Positions 1-7,384 are shown, counted from the first letter of the stretch. The stretch is 34,170 nt of DNA from Hymenobacter terrenus (GCF_000972495.1 NZ_LATM01000034.1:1-34170); one strand, 5' to 3'. The notes: generated by a model not told the origin, from the letters alone. Numbers and translations: made by a program.

Positions 1-103
1 CTTAACCTTTGCTAACTACTGGCTTACCAAATGGGGAAGCGTACAATCGCTGCATCACGGTCACCACCTTTCATGGCATCCCTGTAGAGGAATTCCAGCT
101 GTG

Positions 104-427
104 TCAGATAATCCTCTCTGCCATTCTCCTCGCGCTCTCCTCGCGCTCTGCTTTGGTGGCTTTCAGATCTTCCCTGTATTGCTTCTGGAGGGCCTTAACA
201 TACCTCTGAGTGAGGGTGAATTCTTCCATCATCATTGCCACCCGGTCATGGTATGCCACACCCTTCCCAATCAGCTCTCTGATGTAGTTGTAATACTTCT
301 GCTTCTTCTCCTTGTGTTCCTGTTTAGACAGGTTGTTCATCGCTGCTGCACCCTTGGTGAGCTGAAGAGCTGTTCTTGACTTGATCTGTTCTCTCAGAGC
401 TTCTTCTCTGTTGTTATTGGTATCCAT
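104..427 (-). CDS. small charged coiled-coil protein, unknown function
   Basis: The product has 107 residues, starts at ATG 427 and ends at TGA 104. It is very rich in Lys, Glu, Arg and Gln, with long heptad-like stretches (residues about 1-40 and 65-107), so a helical, probably coiled-coil, soluble protein is likely. There is no signal peptide or membrane segment. Its base composition is clearly lower in GC than the genes to its right, and the DNA behind its start is an AT-rich gene-poor stretch with inverted repeats, which suggests a mobile-element or phage remnant. I do not recognise a family and propose no function. The even codon use and clean start make it more likely real than the overlapping frames on the plus strand. 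Confidence 0.5.
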   Translation of the reverse strand: MDTNNNREEALREQIKSRTALQLTKGAAAMNNLSKQEHKEKKQKYYNYIRELIGKGVAYHDRVAMMMEEFTLTQRYVKALQKQYREDLKATKAEREESARRMAERII

Positions 428-470
428 CTGCTACTTATAAGCCAGAGCAGCAGGACCATTCAGACGAAAA

Positions 471-497
471 AACCCTACCAACAGAGTCAGTAGGGTT
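471..497 (+). repeat. 27-bp hairpin repeat, left copy
   Basis: Arms AACCCTAC and GTAGGGTT enclose an 11-base loop, forming a hairpin (extendable to 470-498). The exact reverse complement of all 27 bases, loop included, lies at 863-889. The element is 44 bp behind the start of the 107-residue gene. Confidence 0.8.
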
Positions 498-862
498 TCT
501 ATAACTAATGAAGAACAACACTATTCCATTTGAAACGGCTAGCTATTGTCTCTATAATATGCCTGGTAGCCAGTGAGTCATTTACATCAATTCGCTACGG
601 TTCAGGGTGTATCAGATCCATTCACTCTCCTTTACTAACCTGTCTAACCCCTCTCTAACCTTTAAAGAATCTGAAAGAATGTAGAAGAGAAGAGAGAGAG
701 AGAGTCAGTAGTGTACATTATCTGGGTACTTTGTACCGTTGAGACAATGAACTGTATTAGAGGAACTTAGTTACTCTAACCAGTGTTGCACATATAACCA
801 CCATTAGTAGTGTTTATATCCGTGCTCTATTAGCGTACCCCATCCAAGGCTTTCACACTAGC

Positions 863-889
863 AACCCTACTGACTCTGTTGGTAGGGTT
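863..889 (-). repeat. 27-bp hairpin repeat, right copy (inverted)
   Basis: This is the exact reverse complement of 471-497 over 27 bases, including the variable loop. The two copies enclose about 365 bp without a gene. Confidence 0.8.
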
Positions 890-1222
890 TCTTTATGAGG
901 AGGGTAACGATTGTAAACCACCCAATTCAATAGGAAAGAGGCTCGTGGTTGCGCGTATACCGGTTCAGAGTGGTTTCATATGGCCCTCAACTGTGAGCGT
1001 GGTGGTGAGCGAATAAGCCATTAATACAATTCAACTCGCTTCTAAACCCTCTTTTACGGATACAAGATTGGCTCTCATGGATACAAGAAGCGGATACAAA
1101 CGCTCTTATAAGCTCATCCCTATCACTGAGCTATCGCAATATCCCTCACTCAATGGAGAAGTGTAAGTAATTGGGGGATCATCACTTGCAATCCGATCAC
1201 ATGAGAGGAAGCCTGTTGGAAG

Positions 1223-1253
1223 TTGTTCCAATAAATTCGGGGAGTTACCTTCG
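1223..1253 (+). promoter_or_regulatory. Bacteroidota-type promoter of the small lipoprotein
   Basis: A -33-like TTG at 1223-1225 is followed after 20 bases by TACCTTCG (1246-1253), one mismatch from TAnnTTTG. Transcription would begin close to the ATG at 1258, so the mRNA may have almost no leader. Confidence 0.5.
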
Positions 1254-1257
1254 CAGC

Positions 1258-1434
1258 ATGAAACTGACCCGCACGAATCTTTGGTTGGCCGCTGCCGCGG
1301 CATTGTTCCTGACGGCCTCTTGCTCCCAGGCCCCCGACGCCGAGAAAGACCCTTCTGCTGATGCTGCCTACAAGCGCGCCCATCGTGCCGAAGGCTACCG
1401 CGAAGCACAACGCTCCAACGTCACCCGCGAATAA
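1258..1434 (+). CDS. small lipoprotein, unknown function
   Basis: The product has 58 residues. Its N-terminus is a clear lipoprotein signal: Lys/Arg at positions 2-5, an Ala/Leu-rich core, then the lipobox LTASC with Cys22 as the lipidated residue. The mature part is about 36 residues, charged, and rich in Ala, Arg and Glu, with no recognisable domain. I start it at ATG 1258 rather than the upstream in-frame ATG at 1171 because the signal peptide begins exactly there and a promoter element ends five bases before it. A bidirectional terminator lies 60 bp downstream. Short Cys-anchored proteins like this are common in Bacteroidota and mostly uncharacterised. Confidence 0.7.
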   Translation: MKLTRTNLWLAAAAALFLTASCSQAPDAEKDPSADAAYKRAHRAEGYREAQRSNVTRE

Positions 1435-1495
1435 TCACTGCGAGGCCGCCCGCTTGGTTTTAAGCGGTGGGCCTGGCCCAGCGTAAATAGAAAAG

Positions 1496-1529
1496 AAAAG
1501 CCCCTGCCAAAATTTTGGCAGGGGCTTTT
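1496..1529. terminator. bidirectional rho-independent terminator
   Basis: This is a perfect 34-bp palindrome: a GC-rich stem (GCCCCTGCC) closing on an AAAATTTT centre and flanked by A and T runs on both sides. It separates the convergent genes at 1258-1434 and 1593-2090 and can stop both. Confidence 0.9.
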
Positions 1530-1592
1530 TGCGTATCGATAGTTAATCGGCGCAGATGCCAGGAGACAGAACTGTTACCTGGCGGCGTTCTG

Positions 1593-2090
1593 CTAAATAC
1601 CCGCGGCGGCCTCGATGAGCTCAGGCGTCGGTACCGGTGCGGGGCTGAAGCTGGGCAGCGTGATGCCAGCCAGCAGGTCTTGCTCCAATAGGTCGGCCCA
1701 GGTGCGGAGGTAGAGCACTACGTCGTCGCGCTGGTTGTGGCGGAGGGCATCGCGGCGCTCGAAAGGAATGGCGGCCCGGATGGTCGGGTCAGAAATGCGT
1801 TCGAGGTGGGTGAGGTCGGCGCGGGAGAAGCCCAGGGCCAGCATCTCATCGATGGTTTGGTCGATGGGCAGGCCGCTGGTGGGACAGTAGTCAATGAGCT
1901 GCCGCTCCCAGTCGCCGTAGCGTTGCATGGCCCGGGCGTGAATTTCGGCTTTGGTGAGGCGCGTGACGGTTTGGGCGAGGTGGCCGCAGTTGCAACTGCC
2001 CATGTGGCCCCATTGATAAGGCGCTTGGGTGGCGAGGCGCTGCGCCGTGTCGCGCAGGGCTTGGATAACGGGAAGCGTGGGCTGAGCCAT
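1593..2090 (-). CDS. hypothetical protein with CNCGH motif
   Basis: The product has 165 residues from ATG 2090. The frame stays open upstream to 2336, but that part is translated intergenic DNA that includes the helicase terminator hairpin, so the ATG at 2090 is the better start. Visible features are a CNCGHLAQ motif near residue 35, a second Cys-containing stretch (DYCPTSGLP) near residue 70, and a Pro-rich tail. There is no signal peptide or membrane segment, so it is probably cytoplasmic. The Cys/His residues could bind a metal, but spacing is not diagnostic. I do not recognise the family. It lies downstream of the DEAD-box helicase on the same strand but is separated from it by a strong hairpin, so it is probably transcribed independently. 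Confidence 0.7.
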   Translation of the reverse strand: MAQPTLPVIQALRDTAQRLATQAPYQWGHMGSCNCGHLAQTVTRLTKAEIHARAMQRYGDWERQLIDYCPTSGLPIDQTIDEMLALGFSRADLTHLERISDPTIRAAIPFERRDALRHNQRDDVVLYLRTWADLLEQDLLAGITLPSFSPAPVPTPELIEAAAGI

Positions 2091-2198
2091 AGTAATTGAT
2101 GAGTAGTCGGTATTTAGGTATGCAGTAGCCAGACTAGAATTACCTGCTTTGTCTTCGCCGCTGCGTTTGCGAAAAAGCGAGTAATCAGCTCTAAAAAG

Positions 2199-2234
2199 CA
2201 AAATGACCCGGAAAAAGTTTTCCGGGTCATTTTG
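2199..2234. terminator. terminator of the DEAD-box helicase gene
   Basis: Two 17-base arms (2199-2215 and 2218-2234) are perfectly complementary across a two-base AG loop, with an AATGACCCGG core and A/T runs at both ends. It lies 32 bp beyond the helicase stop on the minus strand and could also work in the other direction. Confidence 0.85.
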
Positions 2235-2265
2235 ATGAATGCCGCCAGGCTGCTGGGGCGACTGT

Positions 2266-3750
2266 TTAGAAGGAGCCCCGGCGTGAGCCTCCCGAGTCGC
2301 CCCGGGATGGGCGCCGGCCGCCGTCGCGGCCACCACCGCCAGCGCTGTTGCCGCCGACGTTCACGCGAGCACCGCCGCTGCCGAAGCGGCGGTTAGTATC
2401 TGACTGGCCGTTGCCGGCCGGCGCGGCCGGGCGGCTGCTGCCACCGGAGCGGCCGTTGTTTGGGCCACCACCCGAGCGGCCGCTGCTTTGGCCACCACCG
2501 GCCCGACTACCGTCGCGGCTGGGGCCGGAGCGCGGCGGACGACCAGCCGGGCCTTTGGGTCGGATGATGCGCTCGTTGCCGTGCAGTGATACCGGCCGGA
2601 CGCGTGGTGAGATGAACGGGTGCTCGTCGTTCTGGTCAATCTGTCGGTTGATGAGCTTCTGAATGTCCTGCAAATAGGCGCGCTCCTCTTCTTCCACAAA
2701 CGAAAACGCGGTGCCAAAGGCCCCGGCCCGGCCGGTGCGGCCAATGCGGTGCACGTAGGTTTCGGGCTCGTTCGGAATTTCGTAGTTGATGACGTGCGTC
2801 AGCTCGTCTACGTCGATGCCGCGGGCGGCAATATCGGTGGCTACCAGCACGCGGGTGGTGCCGGCCTTGAAGTTGGACAACGCCCGCTGGCGATGGTTCT
2901 GGCTCTTGTTGCCGTGAATGGCTTCGGCCGGAATCTGATTAGCCGCGAGGGCTTTGACCACCTTATCGGCGCCATGCTTGGTGCGGGTGAAAACCAGCAC
3001 GCGCTTAATGCCCTTGTCCTGCAGGATGTGGCGCAGCAGGGCCGGCTTATCGGTATTATCGACCAGGAACACCGATTGGGTTACCGTATCAGCGGTGCTG
3101 CTGACGGGCGTGACGGCCACGCGCACCGGGTTGGGGCGCAGGATGGTGCTGGCGAGCTCCTGAATCTGGCCGGGCATGGTGGCCGAGAAAAACAGCGTCT
3201 GGCGCTTGGTGGGCAGCTTGGGCAGGATGCGCTTGATGTCGTTGATGAAGCCCATGTCGAGCATGCGGTCGGCTTCGTCAAGCACGAATACTTCGATTTG
3301 GCGTAGGTCCACAAAGCCCTGGTTCATGAGGTCGAGCAGGCGGCCGGGCGTGGCGATGAGCACTTCCACGCCGCGCTTGAGGGCCGCAACTTGCGGGTTT
3401 TGGCCCACGCCCCCGAAAATAACGGTGTGGCGGATTTGCGACAGATGGCGGCCGTAGGCGCCGAAGCTTTCGTTGATTTGAATGGCCAGCTCCCGGGTAG
3501 GCGTGAGCACGAGGCAGCGAATGGCGCGCGGCGCGTGCCGCTCCAGCTGAGCCGTGCGGTGCAGCACTTGCAGGATGGGCACGGTGAAGGCAGCGGTTTT
3601 GCCGGTGCCGGTTTGGGCCACGCCGAGGAGGTCTTTGCCTTCGAGTACGTGGGGAATGGCTTGCCCCTGAATGGGAGTAGGGGTAGTATATCCTTCCTCT
3701 TTGAGGGCTTTAAGGATGGGGTCAATCAGATTTAAATCGTCAAACGTCAT
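2266..3750 (-). CDS. rhlE: DEAD-box ATP-dependent RNA helicase, RhlE-type
   Basis: The product has 494 residues and contains every core helicase motif. These are the Q motif (YTTPTPIQ, residues 21-28), motif I AQTGTGKT (45-52), Ia PTRELA (84-89), TPGR (134-137), II DEAD (158-161), III SAT (189-191), V ATDIAARGID (304-313) and VI HRIGRTGR (334-341). From about residue 400 the protein is a long Gly/Ser/Arg-rich tail with RGG-like repeats, a typical unstructured RNA-binding tail. Enzymes of this type unwind short RNA duplexes and remodel ribonucleoproteins during ribosome assembly and RNA decay, often in the cold. The start at ATG 3750 places the Q motif at the expected distance from the N-terminus. 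The exact subfamily name is inferred from architecture. Confidence 0.93.
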   Translation of the reverse strand: MTFDDLNLIDPILKALKEEGYTTPTPIQGQAIPHVLEGKDLLGVAQTGTGKTAAFTVPILQVLHRTAQLERHAPRAIRCLVLTPTRELAIQINESFGAYGRHLSQIRHTVIFGGVGQNPQVAALKRGVEVLIATPGRLLDLMNQGFVDLRQIEVFVLDEADRMLDMGFINDIKRILPKLPTKRQTLFFSATMPGQIQELASTILRPNPVRVAVTPVSSTADTVTQSVFLVDNTDKPALLRHILQDKGIKRVLVFTRTKHGADKVVKALAANQIPAEAIHGNKSQNHRQRALSNFKAGTTRVLVATDIAARGIDVDELTHVINYEIPNEPETYVHRIGRTGRAGAFGTAFSFVEEEERAYLQDIQKLINRQIDQNDEHPFISPRVRPVSLHGNERIIRPKGPAGRPPRSGPSRDGSRAGGGQSSGRSGGGPNNGRSGGSSRPAAPAGNGQSDTNRRFGSGGARVNVGGNSAGGGGRDGGRRPSRGDSGGSRRGSF

Positions 3751-4025
3751 GTGGAGAGCTTGGTACGGAGGTACTGTGGTATGGTGCTGGCAGACAGCTG
3801 CCCGCGTAATAATTAGTGGCGCCTACCGTGTTGACATAGGCTGGCATGGCCACGCCGAATGATGTCAGGCGTGGGCGGGGTTGGCGGCTCGTCGGAGGCC
3901 GTCAGATTCCCTCGATGAAGAGAAGTTGGGATGAAGTGCGCTTACTTCGCGGAGGCAGCCGAGGCGCGGGGCTTTGCCCGGCGCGGCCGGGCAGCGGGCT
4001 GCTCCGACGGCGGCCCTGGTTTTTA

Positions 4026-4033
4026 CAAAGGTA
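4026..4033 (-). promoter_or_regulatory. candidate minus-strand -7 element
   Basis: The minus strand reads TACCTTTG, a perfect TAnnTTTG element. No good -33 element sits at the expected distance. The next minus-strand gene is the helicase, whose start is about 270 bases further on, so a long leader would be required. Confidence 0.25.
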
Positions 4034-4051
4034 CAACACAACAACCCGAAC

Positions 4052-4564
4052 ATGCAGATTATCGACCGCAGCCGTGTTTTTGACGGCCATTATAAAGTCA
4101 ACCAGCTCATTGTGCAAGACGGCGACGTGCAACTTAAGCGCGAGCAATTCGCGCCCGGTACGGCCGTCGCCGCCTTGGTCTACGACACCGCCCGGCAGGT
4201 GTACGTGCTCACCCGGCAGTTCCGCATTGGCCCGGAAACGGAAATCCTGGAAATAGCCGCTGGCATGATAGACGGCGACGAAGCCCCCGAAACAGCCGTG
4301 CGCCGTGAGATTCACGAGGAGCTGGGCTACGAGGTTGATAAGCTGGAGGAAATCGTGCAGATATGGCCCTCCCCGGGCACCAGCTCGGAAGCCATCACCG
4401 TTTTCTACGCCGAAGTCAGCCGCAGAACCGGCGCCGGCGGCGGACTGACCGAGGAAAACGAGAAGATTGAGATGGTGGACTTCACGCGGGAAGCGCTGGA
4501 GGCGGAGCCACTACAGGATGCCAAGACGGTAATAGCCGTGCAGTGGGTGAGGTTGCGGGGGTAG
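4052..4564 (+). CDS. Nudix hydrolase, probable ADP-ribose pyrophosphatase
   Basis: The product has 170 residues with a perfect Nudix box GX5EX7REUXEEXGU at residues 71-93 (core REIHEELGY, 85-93), which binds the metal ions that hydrolyse a nucleoside diphosphate linked to another group. About 15 residues after the box is a Pro in a SPGTSSE segment (107-113), the arrangement typical of the ADP-ribose pyrophosphatase branch, which converts ADP-ribose to AMP and ribose 5-phosphate. There is no signal peptide, so the protein is cytoplasmic. ATG 4052 is chosen because the fold begins there; the frame extends upstream to 3974 without family similarity. It stands alone, divergent from the helicase. 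Substrate assignment to ADP-ribose rather than a sugar nucleotide is inference. Confidence 0.88.
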   Translation: MQIIDRSRVFDGHYKVNQLIVQDGDVQLKREQFAPGTAVAALVYDTARQVYVLTRQFRIGPETEILEIAAGMIDGDEAPETAVRREIHEELGYEVDKLEEIVQIWPSPGTSSEAITVFYAEVSRRTGAGGGLTEENEKIEMVDFTREALEAEPLQDAKTVIAVQWVRLRG

Positions 4565-4602
4565 CCAACGGCTAAGAAGCTGTTTGAATTAATAAAAACG
4601 GT

Positions 4603-4685
4603 CATGCTGAGCTTGCCGAAGCATCTCTACTGCAATAGTAACTGAATCACTCCTGCAGTAGAGATGCTTCGGCAAGCTCAGCATG
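4603..4685. repeat. long perfect inverted repeat (32-bp arms)
   Basis: Arms 4603-4634 and 4654-4685 are exact reverse complements over 32 bases around a 19-base spacer. The arm contains GCTGAGCTTGCCGAAGCATC. It lies just beyond the Nudix gene and may also stop transcription. The pattern fits the family of intergenic palindromic repeats that litter Hymenobacter-like genomes. Confidence 0.85.
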
Positions 4686-4866
4686 GCCCTTTCAATAGAA
4701 TGTTCAACGAACGCAAACACCTTCTAAGTACTTGTGCACTAACGGCGTTTCTACTGCTCGCTGGCGGTGTTCGAAATAGCAGGTGGTGAAGGGCGTCTTT
4801 AAATAGCACGCCGCCAGCCTAAGGCTTCCGCCAGCCGGCTATTGCAAAAACGCCCAATTTTGTGAC

Positions 4867-5628
4867 ATGGAACCAGAAATACGCAGCAAGCCCATCCGTT
4901 ACCACGAAATTGACTTGCTGCGTTTCATCGCCGCGCTATCGGTCGTTCTCTATCACTTCACTTACCGAGGATATCATGGCGAGCACGCCAGTCCTGTTGA
5001 CCCTTGGAAAGGTCTTCAAGTACGGGTATTTGGGCGTCAAGCTTTTCTTCCTGATTAGTGGCTACGTCGTCTTGATGTCGGCCCAGGGCAAAACGCTGGG
5101 CCAGTTTTTTACCTCGCGCCCACGCCGTTTGTGCTGCTGTTGTTCCCCCGCTATGCGCCGTTTTTTATGGCGGGCATGGTTTTCTACCTGCTGCAAACCA
5201 AACAGGCGGCCCCCTGGAAACTGTATTTGGTGCTACTGGCCAGCTACGGGCTGAGTCTGCGCTCATCGCGCGCCATAATGGATGATATGGTGCCGTTCTT
5301 TAAAGAGCCGTTTTCGCTGCCCGTGGTGTGGACCGTGGTAACCGGATTCTTTGTGGCCTTCCTCCTGATTATTAATCGCAAACTCAGGCTAGGCTACGCC
5401 CGGCTGCTGACCTGGGCCGGCGCCCTAACCTACCCCATCTATTTGCTGCATCACAACATGGGGTTTGTGATATTACAGCGGTTGGGGGGTAAAGTGGATA
5501 AGCATCTGCTGCTCATTACCCTGCTTGCTGCGGTGTTCTTGCTGGCTTACGGCCTACACGTGTTGGTTGAGCGTCGCTATTCCACAGCGCTGGGGCAAAA
5601 ACTACAGCAACTGCTGGCGAAGGCATAG
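4867..5628 (+). pseudogene. acyltransferase family 3 membrane protein, broken
   Basis: The N-terminus (YHEIDLLRFIAALSVVLYHF, frame of 4867) is the classic start of an acyltransferase-3 protein, an integral membrane enzyme that O-acylates sugars. After about residue 40 the matching continuation (FKYGYLGVKLFFLISGY) is in the next frame, near 5015-5075, so a frameshift lies around 5000. That frame then runs to about 5115 (QFFTSR), after which similarity resumes in the first frame at about 5120 with the C-terminal membrane segments (AGALTYPIYLLHHNMGF, ending at 5628). The usual middle, roughly 100 or more residues, is missing. Two frame changes and an internal deletion make an active enzyme very unlikely. 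Confidence 0.85.
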
Positions 5629-5644
5629 CTGTGCGGTGGGCGGC

Positions 5645-6793
5645 CTAATGGTCCGCAAGGGCCGCGGGTAGCAACAGCCGCCACGGCGTCATGGTCTCCG
5701 CATGCAGCAGTAGGGCTTCGGCCAGTGGGCTGACGGGCAAATTCACGAAGCGGACGCCGTAATGGATTTCCTGCGCGGTTTCCTCCTCCCGACTGCCGAT
5801 GGCGATGACCCGGCGCAGGCGTTGGGCGTTGCGCCAGTCCTGCTGGGCCACGGCATCGCCGAAGGCAAAGGCATTGGCCGGAATGCTGAAGCCCAATAGC
5901 AACGGGCCACTGTCGATGTCGCCGGTAGTAGTGGCCCAACTACCGGCTCGTTCCTTATATAGCCGCACGATGCCCAGGTTGGTGCTACAGTGCTGTTGGT
6001 AAAGCCGGTATTGTTCGGCGGCGTAAGTGGGGGCGAAGCGGTAGAGGAAAAAGATGCTCCAGCCGAGCATGGAGCCGCGGGGCTCTTCGGCGGGAGTGGC
6101 AGCAGTGCCCGGCCGCGAAACGAGCAGACCAGTGCGGCGGTCGGTGAGGTGCTGGCGGGCGTAGGCTAGCCACTGCTGGCAGTACTGACCATAGGAGCTG
6201 CCGGTAAGCTGGCTGTGTAAATTCAGCGAGGCCAGGGCCACCGTATTGTCGGGCACCCACGTTAGGCCGGGGTAGGATTGGAGGCAGTGGGAGGGCGCGC
6301 GCCGGTAGCGGCCATACAATATCCGGGAGAGGGTGTCGTGCAAGGCGGCGTAGCGCGAGGCGGGATTCAGCAGCCGGTGGCAGCCCAGCATCAGGTTCAG
6401 GTGGCCCAGGTAGAGCACGGAGCCTGCCGTGTCGAGTCCGGAGGGGGGCGAGTCGGCGGTGCGGGCAAACCAGCTAATCTCTTCGGTTAGCGTTTCTTGG
6501 ATGGCTAGTTCGGTATAGCGGGCGGCTTCGGCCCGGAAGGTGGTGTCCCGCGCGGCCATGTTGGTGAAGGCGTACACCGAAAATGATAAGGAAAACAGTG
6601 CCCATTCCGGGCTTAGCTCGCTCACCTTGGCAAGGGCGGAAGAGTCGCTGGAGGGCATGCGAATCACCCGCTCCAGGTAGTGCGCTTTCTTGCGCAGCTC
6701 GGCCGGCGCCGGGTAGCGGTACGATTGGAAGCTAAGAGCCGTGAGTAGCGCCAGCAATAATATCACGGAAACGGCGGCAACTCTGCGCTTCAT
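5645..6793 (-). CDS. membrane-anchored or secreted alpha/alpha-barrel-like protein, unknown function
   Basis: The product has 382 residues from ATG 6793. Residues about 5-22 form one hydrophobic segment after MKRR, either an uncleaved anchor or a signal peptide. The rest is soluble and looks mostly helical with regularly placed aromatic residues. A WVPDN motif lies at 179-183 and a GSMLGWS stretch at 240-246. The pattern recalls the (alpha/alpha)6-barrel proteins of the linalool dehydratase/isomerase-like superfamily, where a similar Pro-Asp motif lines the pocket. That link is only a visual impression and the substrate is unknown. The gene is convergent with the broken acyltransferase and its stop lies 16 bp from that gene's end. 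Confidence 0.75.
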   Translation of the reverse strand: MKRRVAAVSVILLLALLTALSFQSYRYPAPAELRKKAHYLERVIRMPSSDSSALAKVSELSPEWALFSLSFSVYAFTNMAARDTTFRAEAARYTELAIQETLTEEISWFARTADSPPSGLDTAGSVLYLGHLNLMLGCHRLLNPASRYAALHDTLSRILYGRYRRAPSHCLQSYPGLTWVPDNTVALASLNLHSQLTGSSYGQYCQQWLAYARQHLTDRRTGLLVSRPGTAATPAEEPRGSMLGWSIFFLYRFAPTYAAEQYRLYQQHCSTNLGIVRLYKERAGSWATTTGDIDSGPLLLGFSIPANAFAFGDAVAQQDWRNAQRLRRVIAIGSREEETAQEIHYGVRFVNLPVSPLAEALLLHAETMTPWRLLLPAALADH

Positions 6794-6912
6794 GCTGCTG
6801 CAACCGCCGGGGCAGTAGGTTGGGAATGAATAGTGCTGTGAATTTGCCTTTTACTCATACTGTTGTTGGGAATCACGAGGCTGAAAAGCCGCACGCTGGG
6901 CTAAGGATTGCA

Positions 6913-6941
6913 TTGAATTGTGGAAAAATTCTCTACATTTG
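6913..6941 (+). promoter_or_regulatory. promoter of the candidate antisense RNA
   Basis: TTG at 6913-6915, 18 bases, then TACATTTG (6934-6941), a perfect TAnnTTTG -7 element. The start would be near 6948, reading through the minus-strand peptide gene. No plus-strand coding gene follows. Confidence 0.55.
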
Positions 6942-6960
6942 TACCTGTAAAAAACGCGTA

Positions 6961-6997
6961 TAAAAAATAAGGGGCCGGGCACACGGCCCAACCCCTT
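6961..6997 (-). terminator. terminator of the 39-residue peptide gene
   Basis: Read on the minus strand, AAGGGG and CCCCTT arms with an inner GGGC/GCCC stem are followed by ATTTTTTA. It begins six bases after the peptide stop codon. Confidence 0.8.
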
Positions 6998-7002
6998 ACC
7001 CA

Positions 7003-7122
7003 CTACTTGAGGTAGTGAGAGAGTAGTAGAAGAATAACATCCTTCGCCACTCCACTCGCAAACCCCAGCAAAATCGGTTTCCACCAATCTTGCAGTAGTT
7101 GTTTCGCACGTTCCCGTTTCAT
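7003..7122 (-). CDS. 39-residue hydrophobic peptide, possible type I toxin
   Basis: ATG 7122 to TAG 7003 encodes 39 residues. The first 11 are charged (MKRERAKQLLQ), followed by WWKPILLGFASGVAKDVILL and a short LLSHYLK end. This gives one probable membrane-spanning helix with a positive N-terminus and a basic C-terminus, the build of type I toxin peptides and other small membrane proteins. A terminator follows immediately. Upstream, a 12-bp bulged hairpin ends six bases before the ATG and a second stem lies behind it, so the start region would be folded in the mRNA. A TATCTTTG -7 element at 7241-7248 could give a leader of about 110 bases. No family is recognised; function is inference from architecture. 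Confidence 0.55.
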   Translation of the reverse strand: MKRERAKQLLQDWWKPILLGFASGVAKDVILLLLSHYLK

Positions 7123-7161
7123 CTTGCTAAGAAGTAAGGGTGTACGTTCCACCCACTTCTT

Positions 7162-7201
7162 GAAGCCCCGGTTGTTCCACCAGCCGGGGCTTCGCCTTTT
7201 T
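7162..7201 (+). terminator. terminator of the plus-strand antisense RNA
   Basis: GAAGCCCCGG (7162-7171) pairs with CCGGGGCTTC (7184-7193) over 10 bp around a 12-base loop, followed by GCC and TTTTT (7197-7201). On the minus strand the same stem lies in the leader of the peptide mRNA. Confidence 0.8.
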
Positions 7202-7240
7202 ACGGGCGACGCTTTGGCGGGAGACTACCGTGCGATATAC

Positions 7241-7248
7241 CAAAGATA
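7241..7248 (-). promoter_or_regulatory. candidate promoter -7 element of the peptide gene
   Basis: The minus strand reads TATCTTTG, a perfect TAnnTTTG. No clear TTG appears at the expected -33 distance. It sits just beyond the plus-strand terminator, mirroring the plus-strand promoter that sits just beyond the minus-strand terminator. Confidence 0.4.
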
Positions 7249-7347
7249 ATAGCTTACGTCGGTGGTTTTGCTAATTTTATTAGTTATTCGCTCGTTATTT
7301 TTTAGCCGGCCGGCTGCGCATAAGCGCTTATTCTATTATCTAAATAA

Positions 7348-7384
7348 AAATGGTTAAGCCGACGCTAAGCCGACCTAACCATTT
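7348..7384. repeat. intergenic hairpin
   Basis: AAATGGTTA (7348-7356) pairs with TAACCATTT (7376-7384). The loop contains a directly repeated AAGCCGAC. It lies between the peptide locus and the next gene's stop, in an AT-rich stretch, and may act as a terminator for the gene at 7455-8048. Confidence 0.55.

Larger units (their letters stand above)
428..1222. other. AT-rich stretch without recognisable genes, rich in short repeats
   Basis: No convincing coding frame is visible on either strand. The stretch contains the 27-bp inverted repeat pair (471-497 and 863-889), three CTAACC hexamers at 635-640, 644-649 and 655-660, a purine AG tract near 683-704, and three GGATACAA octamers at 1058-1065, 1079-1086 and 1092-1099. 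The composition resembles the small gene at 104-427 and differs from everything to the right of about 1250, so this is probably the end of an acquired element. The octamers are spaced 21 and 13 bp apart, too irregular to call replication iterons. Confidence 0.5.
6948..7201 (+). ncRNA. candidate structured antisense RNA, about 250 nt
   Basis: The interval begins just after a good promoter and ends at a good terminator, and contains no plausible plus-strand protein. It would be antisense to the entire 39-residue peptide gene, its leader and its terminator. Strong hairpins are spread along it: AAGGGG with CCCCTT at 6969-6997, CACTAC with GTAGTG at 7001-7017, and a 12-bp stem with a two-base bulge at 7129-7161, then the terminator at 7162-7193. 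I infer a regulatory RNA, possibly the antitoxin of a type I pair. A structured RNA of another class, with the peptide frame coincidental, remains possible. Ends are predicted from motifs only. Confidence 0.45.

Noticed and set aside
1..1222. Integrated plasmid or phage end with attachment site
   Set aside because: No integrase, replication gene or tRNA-like target is visible; only composition and repeats support it.
3865..4053. 62-codon minus-strand frame near the TACCTTTG element at 4026
   Set aside because: Its product is Ala/Arg/Pro-rich without a domain, and its start lies upstream of the supposed transcription start.
6851..7087. 78-codon frame on the minus strand over the peptide locus
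   Set aside because: It is shifted from the 39-codon frame, reads through the terminator hairpin, and has no good start signal or domain.
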